This document shows positions 1-13,386 of a DNA stretch of 64,000 nt, piece by piece. Both the position numbers and the translations under genes were made by a program. Position 1 is the first letter of the stretch. Every line of letters begins with the position of its first letter. Under the pieces are notes generated by a model, which saw only the letters and a list, made by a program, of their open reading frames with translations, did no database searches and was not told where the DNA came from. Origin of the DNA: Climacteris rufus (lineage: Eukaryota; Chordata; Aves; Passeriformes; Climacteridae); contig VZRZ01002098.1 of the NCBI GenBank assembly GCA_013398175.1, positions 238,369 to 302,368 on the forward strand, in the 5' to 3' direction.

Positions 1-320
1 GCGATTCCCCCGGGCGCGCTTCCTGGGCCACGGAGCCAGCGGCGCTGCCCAAGGCCTGCGGGGGCAGGGAAGAGGGAGGCCCGGAGCGGCTGCAGTGGGG
101 CTGCTGAGATAAGAGGTCCGACACTTTCCTGCTGCGACACAGCGTGGCCCGGCGTCTCCTGGGCAGAGCCAAAGGAACCAGCGTTTCCCTCGGTGCTGGT
201 TCCTTGTGCCAACCTCTTGTTGGCCCGGGCAGCCACGCCGAGGGCACCCGGGCGGCTCCGAGCCCTGGGCCAGGCCGCGGGCTGGGCCTGCAGCCAAGGG
301 CCAGCGTCGGATTGGTTTCA
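1..320. promoter_or_regulatory. CpG-rich fragment at the window edge (possible CpG island)
   Basis: The first ~320 bases are much richer in G, C and CpG than the following kilobases and contain no convincing protein reading frame. In birds such isolated CpG-rich stretches often mark promoters or first exons. It could be a first exon of RHOH, whose family has distant non-coding 5' exons, or the tail of a neighbouring island cut by the window edge. I cannot decide, and no splice donor was assigned. Confidence 0.35.
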
Positions 321-498
321 CAGAGAAAACAACTGGAGCCTCCTCCACGGTTTCTGCAAAGCCACTGGTGTTAGTTTTGCATTAGATCCAGGTGGGGGAA
401 GGAAGTGTGAATGTCCCCCAGGAGAGGGAAACTTGCGAAAGTCAGTTTAGAGAAACAGATGTGGGCTTGCACGTTCTGCACGTTCTCCCTTTGAAACT

Positions 499-777
499 TA
501 AAAAATAATAGGGCTTTTTTTAACAAAATAAGCACACTTCTTATGCGTTGTTCATACTTCTGGTGCTAGACATAAGCAACAATTACCTTTGTTTCATAAT
601 TATTATCTAAGACAAGAGAAAGGCTTGTAGTACTAAATGCAAGATATCAAGAGTAGGGTATCAAGAGTGTCATGGTTTACTTCCTGAGCATTGCACATAC
701 CCTGCTATTCGAGGCAGACCAAAATCACAGCTGAGTGAATCTGAGAACGAAAAGGAAATTAGGCAGGGGGGAGAGGA
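499..777 (+). repeat. Direct repeat copy 1 (~280 bp)
   Basis: This segment is repeated at 2642-2924 in the same orientation with small indels and substitutions. Shared landmarks, in order, are an A-rich start, a stretch beginning acaaaataagcacacttctt, tatcaagagtgtcatggttta, and gagctgagtgaatctgagaac-like sequence ending in a g-run. The similarity stops at both ends. It is either a local duplication or a pair of old terminal repeats flanking 1.86 kb. Confidence 0.75.
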
Positions 778-968
778 GCTCCTCCTGCCAGTTGGAGAGG
801 GCTACCCTCAGCCCCAGGGCTGCCCTGTGGGGTGCCAAATGTCTCCCCAGAGTGCCAGGAAAAATCCACGACCAGGCAAACACAGAAAGAATCTTGTTCT
901 CTCAACAGGGCAGATGGGTATTTTGGGAATAGTATCTGATTTGTGGGAAGAAGATTGAATTTGTCCTT

Positions 969-1160
969 AGATGCTGGAACTGGTTGCCAGGGAGTTTGTG
1001 GACACCCCAACGCTAACATTGTTCAAAGCCAGGGTGGATAAGGACTGGAGCAAGCTGGTCTAGTGGGAGGTGTCTCTGTCCATGGCCAGGAGGATTGGGA
1101 CTGGATGATCTTTAAGGTCCATTCCAGCCCCTTAACATCCCATGATTATTTGATGTGATG
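969..1160 (+). mobile_element. CR1-type LINE 3' tail, sense on +
   Basis: The sequence matches the typical 3' end of avian CR1 retrotransposons: a ggttgccagg-type segment, a gtggataaggactgg-like part, a ccatggccaggagg motif, and a tail reading gatgatctttaaggtccattccagcccc followed by short catgatt-like terminal units. It is 5'-truncated, as most CR1 copies are, with no coding capacity. It lies between the two direct repeats. Confidence 0.8.
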
Positions 1161-2641
1161 CTTTCGTGCTAGGCTGTCCCAGAATGAGAGACGGGGGAGT
1201 TAAGTAACCCTCAGCGCAGTTCCTAAGCACGCTTCACTTTCAAGAAAGGGGATGTAGGTTTTCATGTTGCTCTGGAGGAAAGCACTTCCCATACATTGTC
1301 TACCAGTTCTGCATTGACGTCACAGGAGGAATTGTGTTAGGAAATTAGGACACTGTATTCTGTGTATCAGATTCCAAGAAAAAATAAAATGTATAACATT
1401 AGTTTTGTCACATAGCACATGTTGCTGACAACCTGATGTCAAAAGAAATATCCCAGGGAAATAGCTAATTAATAACGTCTACACAGTGGGGCAACATAGA
1501 AGTAATAAAGTAATTACTTTACAATAAAGTAATAAAGAATAGTTCTATAGTGCAGACAGTAGAAAGCTGTGGTCTCAGAAAGTGGGGACATCTCTGCCTG
1601 CCTTCCCACAAGTGTATGGGTTTAATGTATGGAGTTGCATCAGTCTTGAGAGGAGACTGGATGAATGGAGATGACCACACCCAAATGTTGGTGCCAAACC
1701 CAGGTTTGATAATTGTTTACAGAACTCAGTGTTTTCTGTTTTGGGCCTGAGAGGTCTGTGCTGCTCAGGCATGCCCAGGTCTGAGATGCTCTGTGCCTTG
1801 CACCCATCTCAGCACTGCACCCAGAAACTGGGCAGCTCAGGGCCAAATTCCCCAGAGCAGGAGTAGCTGGAGGGCTGCTCTGTGGCCACCTGAAGCACAG
1901 GACAAGCCTGTCACTGAAGGGGAAGAAACAATGACATGGGGAGGGGCTCAAGAGCTGAGTTGAAAGTTGAACTTTGTAACTCAGGAGGCTCCACAGGGAG
2001 AGGGTGGCATTTCAGGCAGGTTCCTTCATTTAGGCTTCTCTCTCAGGTGTGCTCCAGTCTCTGTATTCTGGAGAGCTTTGACTCAACCTCTGAAGGCCTC
2101 TAATCCTGCCCACACAATGTGTCAGGAACCTGCCTCACGCTAGATTTTGGGTTTTGTTTTATCACCACATGCATCAGTTCGTGCCACTGCACTACCAAAC
2201 CCAGGGGGTATCTAACCCACAGCATTAGGTTGCTGAGGAACCAAAGCCTAAACTCATCAAGACATAGTAAATAATGTGTGAGAGTTTTACCAAAATCCAT
2301 ATAGGAAGTACTTGTGAAACTGCATTTTCATTTCCTCTTTCAGATGTAGTGCTCTCACAATGAGTAATGCTGTAGAAGTTGCTGTGCCCAGTCTGCTTTA
2401 GAGTTTCCCTTAGCAATGCTCTCTGCCATGCTGTGATGAAGCCTCCCTTTTGCTGAGGTATCTGTTCCTGGGAAGGGAGTGGTTTCACCCTCAGGTTGAA
2501 ATGAGCCTGGGCAACCTACCTGATTTCCCCTGTACGGCCCAGGAACTCGGGGGAAAGCAAATAGCCCCATCCCAGTTTTCCCATCACACAGCTGGCATCT
2601 TGACCACATACATTTTTCCTGCCTCTGTTTGAAAATCATAC
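1161..2641. other. Non-coding stretch between the direct repeats
   Basis: I see no recognisable gene or repeat here. Reading frames are short, found in several frames at once, and lack family motifs. If the flanking repeats are old LTRs this would be the internal region, but I saw no gag or pol similarity. Confidence 0.4.
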
Positions 2642-2924
2642 CAAAAAATAATTAGGCTCTTTTTTCACAAAATAAGCACACTTCTTCTTGCGTGTTGATT
2701 ATATATCTGGTGCAGTGGCTACACATAAGTAACAATTAGCTTGTTTTGTATAATATGGTGATCATCTAGGACAGGAGACAGACTTGTAGGAGTAAATACA
2801 GTGGGTATCAAGAGTGTCATGGTTTAATTCCTGAGCGTTGCACATGCCATACTATTCAAGGCAGACCAAAATCAGAGCTGAGTGAATCTGAGAACAAAAA
2901 GGAAATCAGGCAGGGGGGACAGGA
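2642..2924 (+). repeat. Direct repeat copy 2 (~280 bp)
   Basis: This is the partner of 499-777. It keeps the same order of landmarks (acaaaataagcacacttctt, tatcaagagtgtcatggttta, gcagaccaaaatca, gagctgagtgaatctgagaac) with scattered substitutions. It lacks a short aagatatcaagagtagg segment present in copy 1, so the duplication is not recent. Confidence 0.75.
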
Positions 2925-5900
2925 GCAGCTTCCTTCCTTAATCTCAAACCCCTTCCTAACATCACTAGCTTTCTTTGTTTCCCCAGGAGGGACAGAAAGC
3001 AGTGGATTAAGAAAAAATGTGACCTTTCATTGGAGACTGACCCATGTCAAAACCCTGAGTAATGTTATTTTACATAATTTCTTATAAATTCTTAGTTACT
3101 TGTGGTTTAAGACTTTATTTTTTTGCTTTCAGCCTACTTTTCAAGGCAAAAATAAATTGCAGCCCTCCACTCCACCCCCATAAATATTTTCCAAGTGTTT
3201 GTTTCTGAAAATCCCAGATAAAGGCTCATAATGAGTTTTTTAAAAAGGAGAAGCAATATATTCGTTAATGTATTAACTATTCTCTCACAGCCAGATGTTC
3301 CTCTTCATTGCACAGAATGAAGAGGTGAAAAGGAGCAGAAAAACTGCAGTAAAAAAGACAAAAAACACCCCAAAACCCAAACCAACAAACAACCAAGAAT
3401 CAAGAGAAACAGGTGAGGTGTCAATATTGCATCTAATTCTGGAATTGCCTACATATGCAGAGTGCATGAAGATGTTTTGTTTGATTTCCAGGTCACTCAG
3501 AAGTAAAGTAATGGAGCAAATGTGTGAAGCATGCATGAAGCATGTATATTACTAAGAAATATCTCAATAAAATTCAACTGTTTTTGGGAAGTTATTGTGT
3601 CAAGATCCTTCAGGCAACATAATGGAGGGAAATGGATGGAAATCAAGACGTGTTAGAACAAGTTCTGCATGTTCTTCTTATTCTACAGTTTTGTTTCTTA
3701 CTCCACAGTTTTGTTTCTTTGCTGAGTTCACTCAGTTCGAAAGTTGTTTATGAAGTATTTTACAGATGGATGCACTCTTTTTCCAAAATGCAAACTACTT
3801 AGACAGATGGCCTCACATCTGGATTAACCTCAGCATGAAACAGAGAAGTTGCATTTTTACATATTTGCTCTCTGTAGCAGACCTAAAATTGGTGATGGTC
3901 ATCAAAGACATTTATATCAGTATAATTTGCAAATGGTATTTATTTCTCTACTTCTGACAGTTCTGAATGTTTCTGATGGAAACATTTCAAAGTTTTTGGG
4001 TGTCTGATTTGCTTTATCACAATTGCAATGGAAACTTACTGCCTGATTGCTTACGCTGATATTGGGAAACCCAAACCCTGTTAAAAACAGACAAATAGAT
4101 GTTTAATGTGAAACACAAATTCTCACATAAACTGATAATGCACTGAAGCCCCTTATTCAAAATCTTGTCTCAAACTAAAAGGAAGATTGAAGATTTTAAG
4201 GAGATAGGATTCCCAAAATGCCTTCTGTGAGCCTTCCTTACCTTCATCACTATTGAAAATTAGCTGAATTAATTTCATTTCATAGGGAAAATAAGCAAAT
4301 TGATTCCCCAGCCTAACTGTGCAGCACTGTTCTGCAAGCTTTGCATCAACAAGTTTACAGCATATTTACATGAGCTATATTCTTTTTATATTTTTGGCGC
4401 AAACTGCCTTTCATCTACACATAAAATATCTTTTTGTTTCCTTTTTGCTTTATCCTGTAAAATATTCTGTTGTTTTTTAATCTTTCTTGGAAGCATTATG
4501 ACTTTATTTTGGAATGCATAATACTGTCACAATGTTAACATGGGCAAATTCATTAGCTGTCTTCAGAGAGTTTCTGTCCTGCAAGGAACATAAAATGCAT
4601 GGCTTTAGATCTGGATCAGGCAGCCTGTTCCTACTGTTTCATGGCTAGAGATAATCTGAGAGGCTTCCCTGAGCCCAAAATATTTGCTGAAAAGGACTTG
4701 GTGTCCACTTCTGTGCCGCTGGGTTTCAAGGCTCATGCCTCTGCCTGAGGACCAGACATCCCACTGCACTGGTCATCCGGGCACCTGGCGTTCAGCTTGG
4801 GGGCAGCTGCCGTTGTGCCAGTGTGCTTGGGCTGCTTTAGGAGAATGGGACAGGAATGCCCTCCCTACTGTCTGATTTCCTGATCATACAAGGTGGACAA
4901 CCTCTTGTGCTCATGGATCCTGGAATATAGACCACAAACCCTTGAAATCCTGAAACTGCTTCACAGCTTTTCTTTCCATTTTGTGATAGTAGTTGTAGTA
5001 GCTGGAAATGATGAGAATCTGACCAGCTCAATTTGTCTGTGCTGGGAAAGGTGGGAGTCTCAATGTCTGTGGTCCCTCCACCTGCTCAGCCTCCTGACAC
5101 TGGTAGAAGAGAGGACATATATGCTGATAAAATGATACTGCTGATCAATCCTAACAAGTGCTTCAGAGGGATCCTCACTGAATTACAACAAAACTGCATA
5201 CACCAATGTTGAACCAGCCCAAAGTGCCTGCCTTGGGATTTTGCACAAGGCCAGCCAAACATGCATACACTCTTCTGGAAAGGCAGGGCCATATTCCAGG
5301 TTGCAGGAAAGTCCCAAGTCTCGTTCCTGCTGCCAGAGCATGAATCGCATGTAGCCCTGCCGGGTGGTTCTCAGTCTGCTCCTTTTCTCCTCGCCGATAT
5401 CGAGCTGTTGGGCTGTGCTGTGCCATTAGCCCCTGTAGCAGGGACGAGGCAGCTGTAGGAGCAGCAGAGTGCAAAGAGACAGCTTTCTGCAGCCCAGAGG
5501 GTTTGCCTTCCTCCCCCATCTTCAAGGTTTTTACATCTGCTCCTGTAGTCACCAAAAAGAGAAAGATACCCGCTCATATGCCAACCCACAACAAACCCAC
5601 ACAGGCAGAACTGCGAAGCTCTCACCAGGAAGCTGGCTTACACTAAACATCTTCACTCTGTCTTGTCACACTGCATCTGGGTCTGCTGTCACTGCTGCCT
5701 CCAGATGAACTAGACCCAGTTGCCAGGACTAATTTGGTCTGTATGCTCGGGGTCTCTGGTTACCTTTAGAGGTTTGGGGTTTTTTGTCCTCTCAATAATA
5801 TAGTTGTTCTAATCTGGTAAAAAAGAAGTCTATCTGAAAAGGTCAGGAACACAGAACACCACCCTTCTTTTTCTCTTCCCCTGTCTCGTCCAGGATAGTT

Positions 5901-8900
5901 GACTTCCGTAACGTTTATTTTCAACAGCCGCTTTCAGCTTCCTGCCTCTGGTGAGTTCATTGCATTTTCTTTTTCTTTCTAGAAGTCTTAATGTGAATTG
6001 ATATTCTGAATCAAATTCAGAATATTTTGTTTTACTTTTGTTAATTACTTTTATTAGTAAGTTTGTGAGATTGGTTCACGTAATCAGTTTTACTTTTCAT
6101 ACTATCTGTTAAATATTAAACACTAATCTAGGTCATGTGTTTTCTGGATTTTCATTTGTTCAAGTTTTTTTTCACTTCAGCATAAAAGGACCTTTATAAA
6201 GTAGAAAGAGGGTTGTGATGGGCTGTGCCATTCCAGTTTCTTCCATGTTAACTGATATAAGAAAAAAGAGAAAATGGGAATTACTCTAAAGATGGTGGAT
6301 CTGATTCTAATGCTCTTTGCTGTTGTATGAACAATGAATCCAGGAGTGATAGATGTGTAAACATGCAACACCTCAAGGGATGGTCTTCTTCCCTATTTGT
6401 GAAGTACATCATGCTTATGAGAAAACTGTTCTGCTTCATCTTAAATATTCCCAAGCAAATTTAGGTGAAGATTTTATTGTGAGAGTTTGAGAAATGCGTT
6501 CTTAGGGGTGGAGTGAGATTTGAAATATTTCTAATTTGCCAGCATGTCTGTCGATGGCTCTGGCTCTGGTGGTTGCCCAGCCATGCTGGGTCTAACAAGT
6601 GCCTGTGCCATCTTCTGAGATAGAAGATTGCCATCTAAATGGCCACGTCTGTAACTCCGTGTTCAACTCACTCCCACGGCTTCTGCTCTGCTTTCTGAGC
6701 CACTTGTGGCATGCTTATGGTGTGGGGTCCCCTTAGAGAGCAGTATGTGTGTGCATGCATGTGTACATATCTGTGCACACCCATTTCCAGATTCTGCTCC
6801 CAAAACCTGCATCATATGATGCTCTAGTGGCGATGGGATTGTCTTGTCACATTGCCAATGAGATGCAGTTAATCTGAAAGGTGAATGAGGCTAGAGCACA
6901 CTGAGACTGGAACCATCTCTCTGACACACATCCCTGCAAAAAATCTGAATGCAAATTTAAGATTTTCTAACTTCTCCTTTCAGCTGTGTTTCCACCTGTG
7001 GATGGGGCAGGAGTGGAGCCGTGGCATCTGGCAGAGGCCAGATTTAATGTGGGATTTGTTCTGAAGAAAATACTTGCAGAGGAAAAAGGTAGGATAAATG
7101 AGATAAGTTATTTGTTAACAGGCACTACTGTCAGCAGGTTTGGTGCCTGTTGCTGTTGGAATACGGTGGTGCTGCTTTGTATTTCACATTTTCAAATCCA
7201 CCATTTAGATCAGTGTTTGGTGTGTTTGTAGATGTTCCAGTAGGAAGGACCATAGGTGTTATACTTACTTGACTTTAGAATGGGGCTTAATGTAATTTTT
7301 CAGAGACAGGTCTGAAGATGTATCAGACAAATGAAGTCAAATGTACCAGAGAAAGTGGGTACAGAGTTGATATGAATACCATGTTTGAGATTTGGGCAGT
7401 AACTGCGGGGTCGAAAAACCACATGTGCACTTTCTTCCTGCTAAGTTTAGAGAGTAGGCCTTGGTGGGGCATAATACCAAATTTTATATTCCCTAGATTA
7501 GGTGCTGCAAACCAGGAAAATTTGTAGTTTTCTAGTTATAGGGAATCAGTGTTTTTGTAAAAAAGTACTTACTAAGTTCCAGAGCAAATAATTAAATTTA
7601 AAAATGGACTTGATTTTCGTGTATAGCAAGACACAAATTCATAGGCCATCAGCAGGGCAACATGGCTGTAAATTACTGTCATTTAATCCCATTTTAAGGT
7701 AATTTTACTGTGCCAAAGCAGTGTGAAATCATTTCATAGCAGAAGAGCATTAGGCGTCACAATTGAGAGAGAGACTGATGCTAAAGTCACATTGCTTGTA
7801 ACATCTGCAAATGCCAGTGATATTAGGAAGGTAATCTCTTGTACAGTGAGGGGCCAGCTGTGTCAATCATCAAAGATGTAAGTGGGTGATTTGCAGTACA
7901 CCCAGAGCACACAGGAAATGAGCAGCCACTGTGGTGGCGGTCTCACAGGCTGCACCCCATTTTGTAGAGCAGTGGGTCTGCACCAGCTTTCTGACAATCA
8001 GCTGGGAGGATACCCAGGCAGGGAGATGACATTCTGCTGTTTCTTTTCTTGCTTTTGCTGTGCAGTTCTATATGCATAGCAGCAGGTGGGTTAGGCACTT
8101 TAATGTTAAAGATGTTCTGTGAAAATTACCTCTTCTCTCTAAAGCAAACACCCTCCATTTTCTTTGTGATATTGGTGCTATGATTACTGAATATGTTACT
8201 GAATGCACCATTCAAGTGATTAATTTGATTGACAGTGACCATAACATGAAAAATGGCAGATTTTTCTATAATGCTTTTGATAATTGTTTGAAAAGAGATA
8301 AAAGAAGTAACTGTAAAACTGGTCTTTTTCAAAGTCTTTATGTGACATTTCAGACATTACACCACAGAGCTTAACATCATTCCCAAATTAGGTTCTCACT
8401 TTTTGGCCAGTGGTGTGTGGTTTTGTTAAATTCACAGTTTTCAAATGTTTCCATGCTATGACACAGCTTACAGCTGAAAAATGTCTTGAGATAATCCCAG
8501 TGCAGTAATTAAGAAAGGAAGTTGACGGCAGCTGTCTCGAGCTCCCTATTAAAGCATTATGGCCTTAAAATACTGGATAGGATCACACAAACACAACAAA
8601 GCAATGTAACAAAAAAAATTTGTGGGCTGTAGCCTACCATTAGCTCTTCTCCACAAAAACAAGTAGAGTTTCACATGTGCTTAGCAGAATTTAGTTGTCC
8701 TTCAATTTTTATGTCAGTGAAGAAGTGGAAAACCTTCCAATCCACCAGAATTATCAGTGTACAGTGGAAGGGGAGGCGTTTGGAGCCAGTGAAACCTCTG
8801 TAATGCAGCAGTGAGTGTGAGTACCGGAAGTTATGGCTACAAAACCTTGCTGTATCAGGTCTAATATGAGCAGCTGCCAAAGGGGCAGGGAGCAATAGTC

Positions 8901-10820
8901 CCAGCAGGCACATTCTGCTGGAGGCTGTGCTGGAAGATCACTGCTGGTAGGGTGGCTGGAGGATAGCTGCGGACACGGTCTGAGCACTGACTGCGTGCAT
9001 GTGTTCCTCACGGAGCGGGTAGGGGAGTGGCCTGTGCCTAGCCCTGCTTGTGGCCGCGCCCTGTGTTTCTTGCAGACGCTTTATCGCTCCCACCCTGCAC
9101 ACTTGCCTGCCGCTGCCTCTGCGCAGTGTGTCTTTTGCATGAGGAATCACATTTGGTCTTCGGTTACAGAAGCCAAGGAGAAGTGTAAATTCCTAAGGGA
9201 TGAGGGTGGAACTGAACTTGGCATGCTTCTCTTTACCTGACAAAATGCATGAACCTCCTGGAAACCACACAAGGATTCTGCTATGATTTGGGGATTTCTC
9301 TAAGGGGAGCTATTGACCTGTCACATAGGAAAGACCTAGCATGTGCTGGAAAAGGAGCAAACGCCTCTCCTGGCAGAAGCTGGCAGGTGGGCTGTGGTTA
9401 CCGTGCATGATGCTGCTTCTCGCTCACAAGTGTGAGCGTGGAGTCCCAGTAACTGACACCTGCCAGCTTGAGGTTGTTGTACCATCTGGTGATATCTCTT
9501 TTCCTCATGAGTGACAGTGAGTTGCTTTTGAAGGTTAGACTGATTTATGTCAAAATGTGGATATAACTGGCTATCGTAATATAAAAGCGTGAGACCAAGA
9601 CCCCTATGTAGCTAGAGGTCTCTTTTGGCTGTCTCCTGTACCATGGTCATTGAAAGAATATGAAACCTCTCAAACTTGCAAGAAAACTTTCCTTCTGTTG
9701 ATGGGCATGCCAGTGGACACAGTCTTCAGCTTGCCTTTTTAGTTTCTTCAATCAAACGACCATGCTTAAAAACTGGTAAAGACTTCGGAGTTTGATGTTA
9801 CTGAGTTACTGATATACTCAGTTATCCATTAAGTTCCTCTCGTCACCTGTGAGCTTGTGTTTTTCTCAGTATAAAAATATATTATGAAACAGCTGTCATA
9901 AAAACCCTTCATGTAATTTCAATAGTTTCCATCAATTTAAATGCAAGTTTTTAAATTCATGTCTCTTCCAGTGCAGTTTTATTCCTGGATGAAAACCCAT
10001 TGGGTAAAATATCTCTGAGTTTGAGTCAAGTCTGCCAGGATTCAAAAATAAAGCATTGGAAATGTTCTCATTATGTTCAAACATCTCTCTCCTAAAATAT
10101 CTCTCTTTTCATATGTGTGATCATTTTTGTTCAAAATACATAAGAATCAAGAAAATTAAGGAAAACTTTCCGTGCTTCCCACTGAAGAACTTTGCATTAA
10201 GATTTACCATAGTGTGGGGATTTGCATGATCTTTAAACCAACTGAAAGCCAAGTAGGTGTCAGCTATAAATATATGAAATGGCTTCTCAAAATACTCAGC
10301 TGAAGAATGCGTGAGAAGGATTTATGTATTATTTTTGGCTGTAGAGTATTTTCTACTCTTAACCTATTCCATATGACCCACTGCTGTCTGCAGTATTGTA
10401 TGTTTTAGATAAAACTGGCAAGAGATTAAGGTTGTAATGAAATCAAAGAAAAGTAAAGGAAAATAGCACTAAAATACATGTTCTGCTCTGGCATATGGTT
10501 GATGTAAGATATAAATCAATATAAAATCTGAGCTACCAGGTATAACTTGTGCTAATTCCAGAAAAATAAAAAAGCATGTTCCTTTGAAATTAGGCTTTAA
10601 TCGTAACTATGCATAGAATGTAGGCAGTTTGATATAGGCAAGTATGCATGCCTGTTTATTTTATCTACTTTAATTTACTACAATTAAGGAATTCTAGAGA
10701 GGCTATATAGCGAGAAAAAAAAATCCTACTTGTACTGTAGATATGTATTATCTCTTATTTTATCCTTGTGCTGAGTATAGTGCATGAATGGAGTCATGGG
10801 ATAGAATGTGGAAGACAACT
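2925..10820. other. Non-coding DNA, no gene recognised
   Basis: AT-rich sequence with only short chance reading frames. An A/C-rich run (aaaacaccccaaaacccaaaccaac) at 3360-3395 resembles a simple-sequence or retroposon tail. I see no conserved domain, tRNA or terminal-repeat structure. RHOH is downstream on the same strand, so this may be upstream intergenic DNA or an intron of its 5' untranslated region. Confidence 0.4.
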
Positions 10821-11000
10821 TTTTTTTTAATTTATAAAACAAATCAAAAAGATAAAAATCTTAAATCAACAAATGCTGGACAAGTTATGATGATTGCATG
10901 TTTAGTGGAAGGCGATTCCTTTTTTAATTTATGAAACAAATCAAAAGGATAAAGACTAAATCAACAAACGCAGAACAAATTATGGTAATTGTGTGTTTCA
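10821..11000 (+). repeat. Imperfect tandem duplication, ~98-bp unit
   Basis: Two consecutive copies begin at about 10821 and 10919. Each has a T-run, then aatttat-aaacaaatcaaaa-gataaa, then taaatcaacaaa-gc-g-acaa-ttatg. Copies differ by several substitutions and small gaps. AT-rich and non-coding. Confidence 0.65.
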
Positions 11001-12490
11001 TATCACACATTCTACTTGAAAAATAAATGAAACTATTTCTAAGCAAGCTCTTCAAATTTTTAACATTTTAATGTACACAGGTGCACACCAAATTTAAGAA
11101 TTATCTTAAAGACGGCAGTTTCCCTCTGTGTGAAATCTAGACGATGATCTTAACACTTGATATATACAGAGACAAGAAAAAGGTTTTTGTTGCTGGCAAT
11201 CCTAAGGGGGAAAAGCTAAAATTATCAGTGAGTTTCTGTGTTATAAAATAAATAACCAACCAAATTATTATTGCTTCCTTTGCCTACTTTGCTCATTAAC
11301 TTCAGAAGGTCAACATTAATCATAGCAAAACTGAACAGTGACATGCAGTAAATATGAGTTCTAAACAAATCCGTATGTTTGAGCAAGAGGTCATTATTGT
11401 GAATTGTTTGATCAACTGAAATATAATCCTTTACTACTCAAAATACTTGTACAACCAACACATTTTATTCTTATTTTGTGTATTAATCACAAAATATACA
11501 AAAATAATCTTCCATGAGACACTGGCTAATTCTGTTGTAACTAACATTTCCCTCTTCCACCTCTACCTCATGCTGAAATCAGATCTGTGTAAATACATAA
11601 CTTAGTGAACATGATGAACTTCTCTTCCCACTGATATTAGGGAGAGAAGATCTAGACTTGAGGATCTCCTTATTTTGTGGTAGACATTTTATAAAACCAG
11701 AGCAAAGTTAAACATGAAGAGACTTCTGAAAGTAACATTGGACATCTTGCAAGGGATCCATTGAGGAAAATGGAGAAATGGTAGGGCAATTTTTAAGGCC
11801 TTTTAACACTGAGGAGAGTGTTATATCACCATATATCATTCATATATTAGCTTTTAGCTATACTGTTACTGTTGATCACTTTGTAGAATTTAAGAAGTCA
11901 CTCAAGAAGATCAGGTAGTGTGCAAACAAGGGAGAACTGTGCAGTCCTAGCCCAGGTTAGAGACAAAACACAGAAGTCAGCCCTCTCCACGGCAGTGGCT
12001 TGGCACAGGCTCTGAAAGAGGGGAAGCCCTTTTGTCTGCAAATGCAAGTGTGTATATGGAATTGCCAGTTTGTTTTAACAATTTACCATGTTACACATCT
12101 TCAGCATTTAATATAAATCCATGCATCTCCTTAACAACAAATCATTGTAACATATTGTAAAGATGTGTCTAATACATGTAATGACTACGTACACAGCAGA
12201 AATGTAATAGTTTACAATGGGTTACTATGTAATTTTATATGTAAAACTCCATCAATTATATACCTAGGTTATTGCAAATCCCCATTTAGCACAGCAGTAA
12301 TCTCTGCTCATGTGCATGCAAATACACGTGTACCAGTGTGTAGATTGTGGTCTTTTCAATAATGCATCCATTTGGTCCAGAATATGTATGCAGGTTTTCA
12401 AATGGTGGTAAGATATCTTGCCCACAAGATGCTGTTTCCTACAGCAATCTGTAGCAGTGTCTTTTGCAATGAATTAATATCAATGTGTCC

Positions 12491-12642
12491 ATATATATAT
12501 ATATATGTAGATGGACATACACACATGTATGTACATACAGATATAATTTTTTTGTACATGGATGTGTTGATTCATTATTGAAATAGTTGTGTTTTAAATA
12601 TACACCGATTTATTTTCAATATTTTTGTATATATATATATAT
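12491..12642. repeat. (AT)n dinucleotide tracts
   Basis: Two short alternating AT tracts lie at 12491-12506 and about 12628-12642, separated by AT-rich sequence with acatac/tacata words. These are simple repeats with no gene content. Confidence 0.8.
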
Positions 12643-13349
12643 GCGTATACACTTCTGTGCATTCAGTCTAGCAAATAATGCATCATTCTGTGAGAAATTA
12701 CAAATTATTATTTAAAACTACAAAATATTAGTTGTGTGTGAAAGAGAAATGGATACTTCACGATGATTATGCCTGTGTCTGCAGATGATAAAGAAAAAAT
12801 CCAAGCAGAAATAGGGGTAGCGTTAGGCTCTCTGGAAAGAAAACTCAATCATTGTTGAAGGTTGTAAATAAAAGAGTACTTCATATTTCAACAGCCAAAA
12901 AAAAATTGGGGAGCTTTTGAAGAGTTAAATCTGTAAAAAAAAAAACCAAAAACAAAACCAAAAACAACCTACAAAAATATGTTGCAAGTGCCTTTTTGAT
13001 TCATCTCAAGCTTCAAGAAAATGGAACTGTGTTAAAAGAGAATGTGGCATGAAAAATTTGAAGTGGTTGAGGCCCAAAGCTGCGAACATTTCCACGTGTG
13101 AATAATTCTACATGCACAGTAGTCTGATTGAAGTAAATTACTTAAACATAATGCATTTTATATTATCAGTCCTTCAGTTTGGCTACAATACAGCTAGACT
13201 TGCTAAAAATTTGCTTTTGACCTGTAAGTAATTCTGGTAGGACGACTATTCATAGGTATGCATGATAGCACTGCAGTCAGCACGTAGCACTTTATCCGTG
13301 TTCATCTGTACCCCCATCTGGACCCAAATGTAGTTCTGTGTCAGTGGTG

Positions 13350-13386
13350 AATATATATGTACATATATATATGTGTATGTGTGTGT
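13350..13386. repeat. AT/GT dinucleotide microsatellite
   Basis: An interrupted run of alternating AT, AC and GT dinucleotides. It produces the apparent Tyr/His/Thr-rich frames on the opposite strand, which are not genes. Confidence 0.8.
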
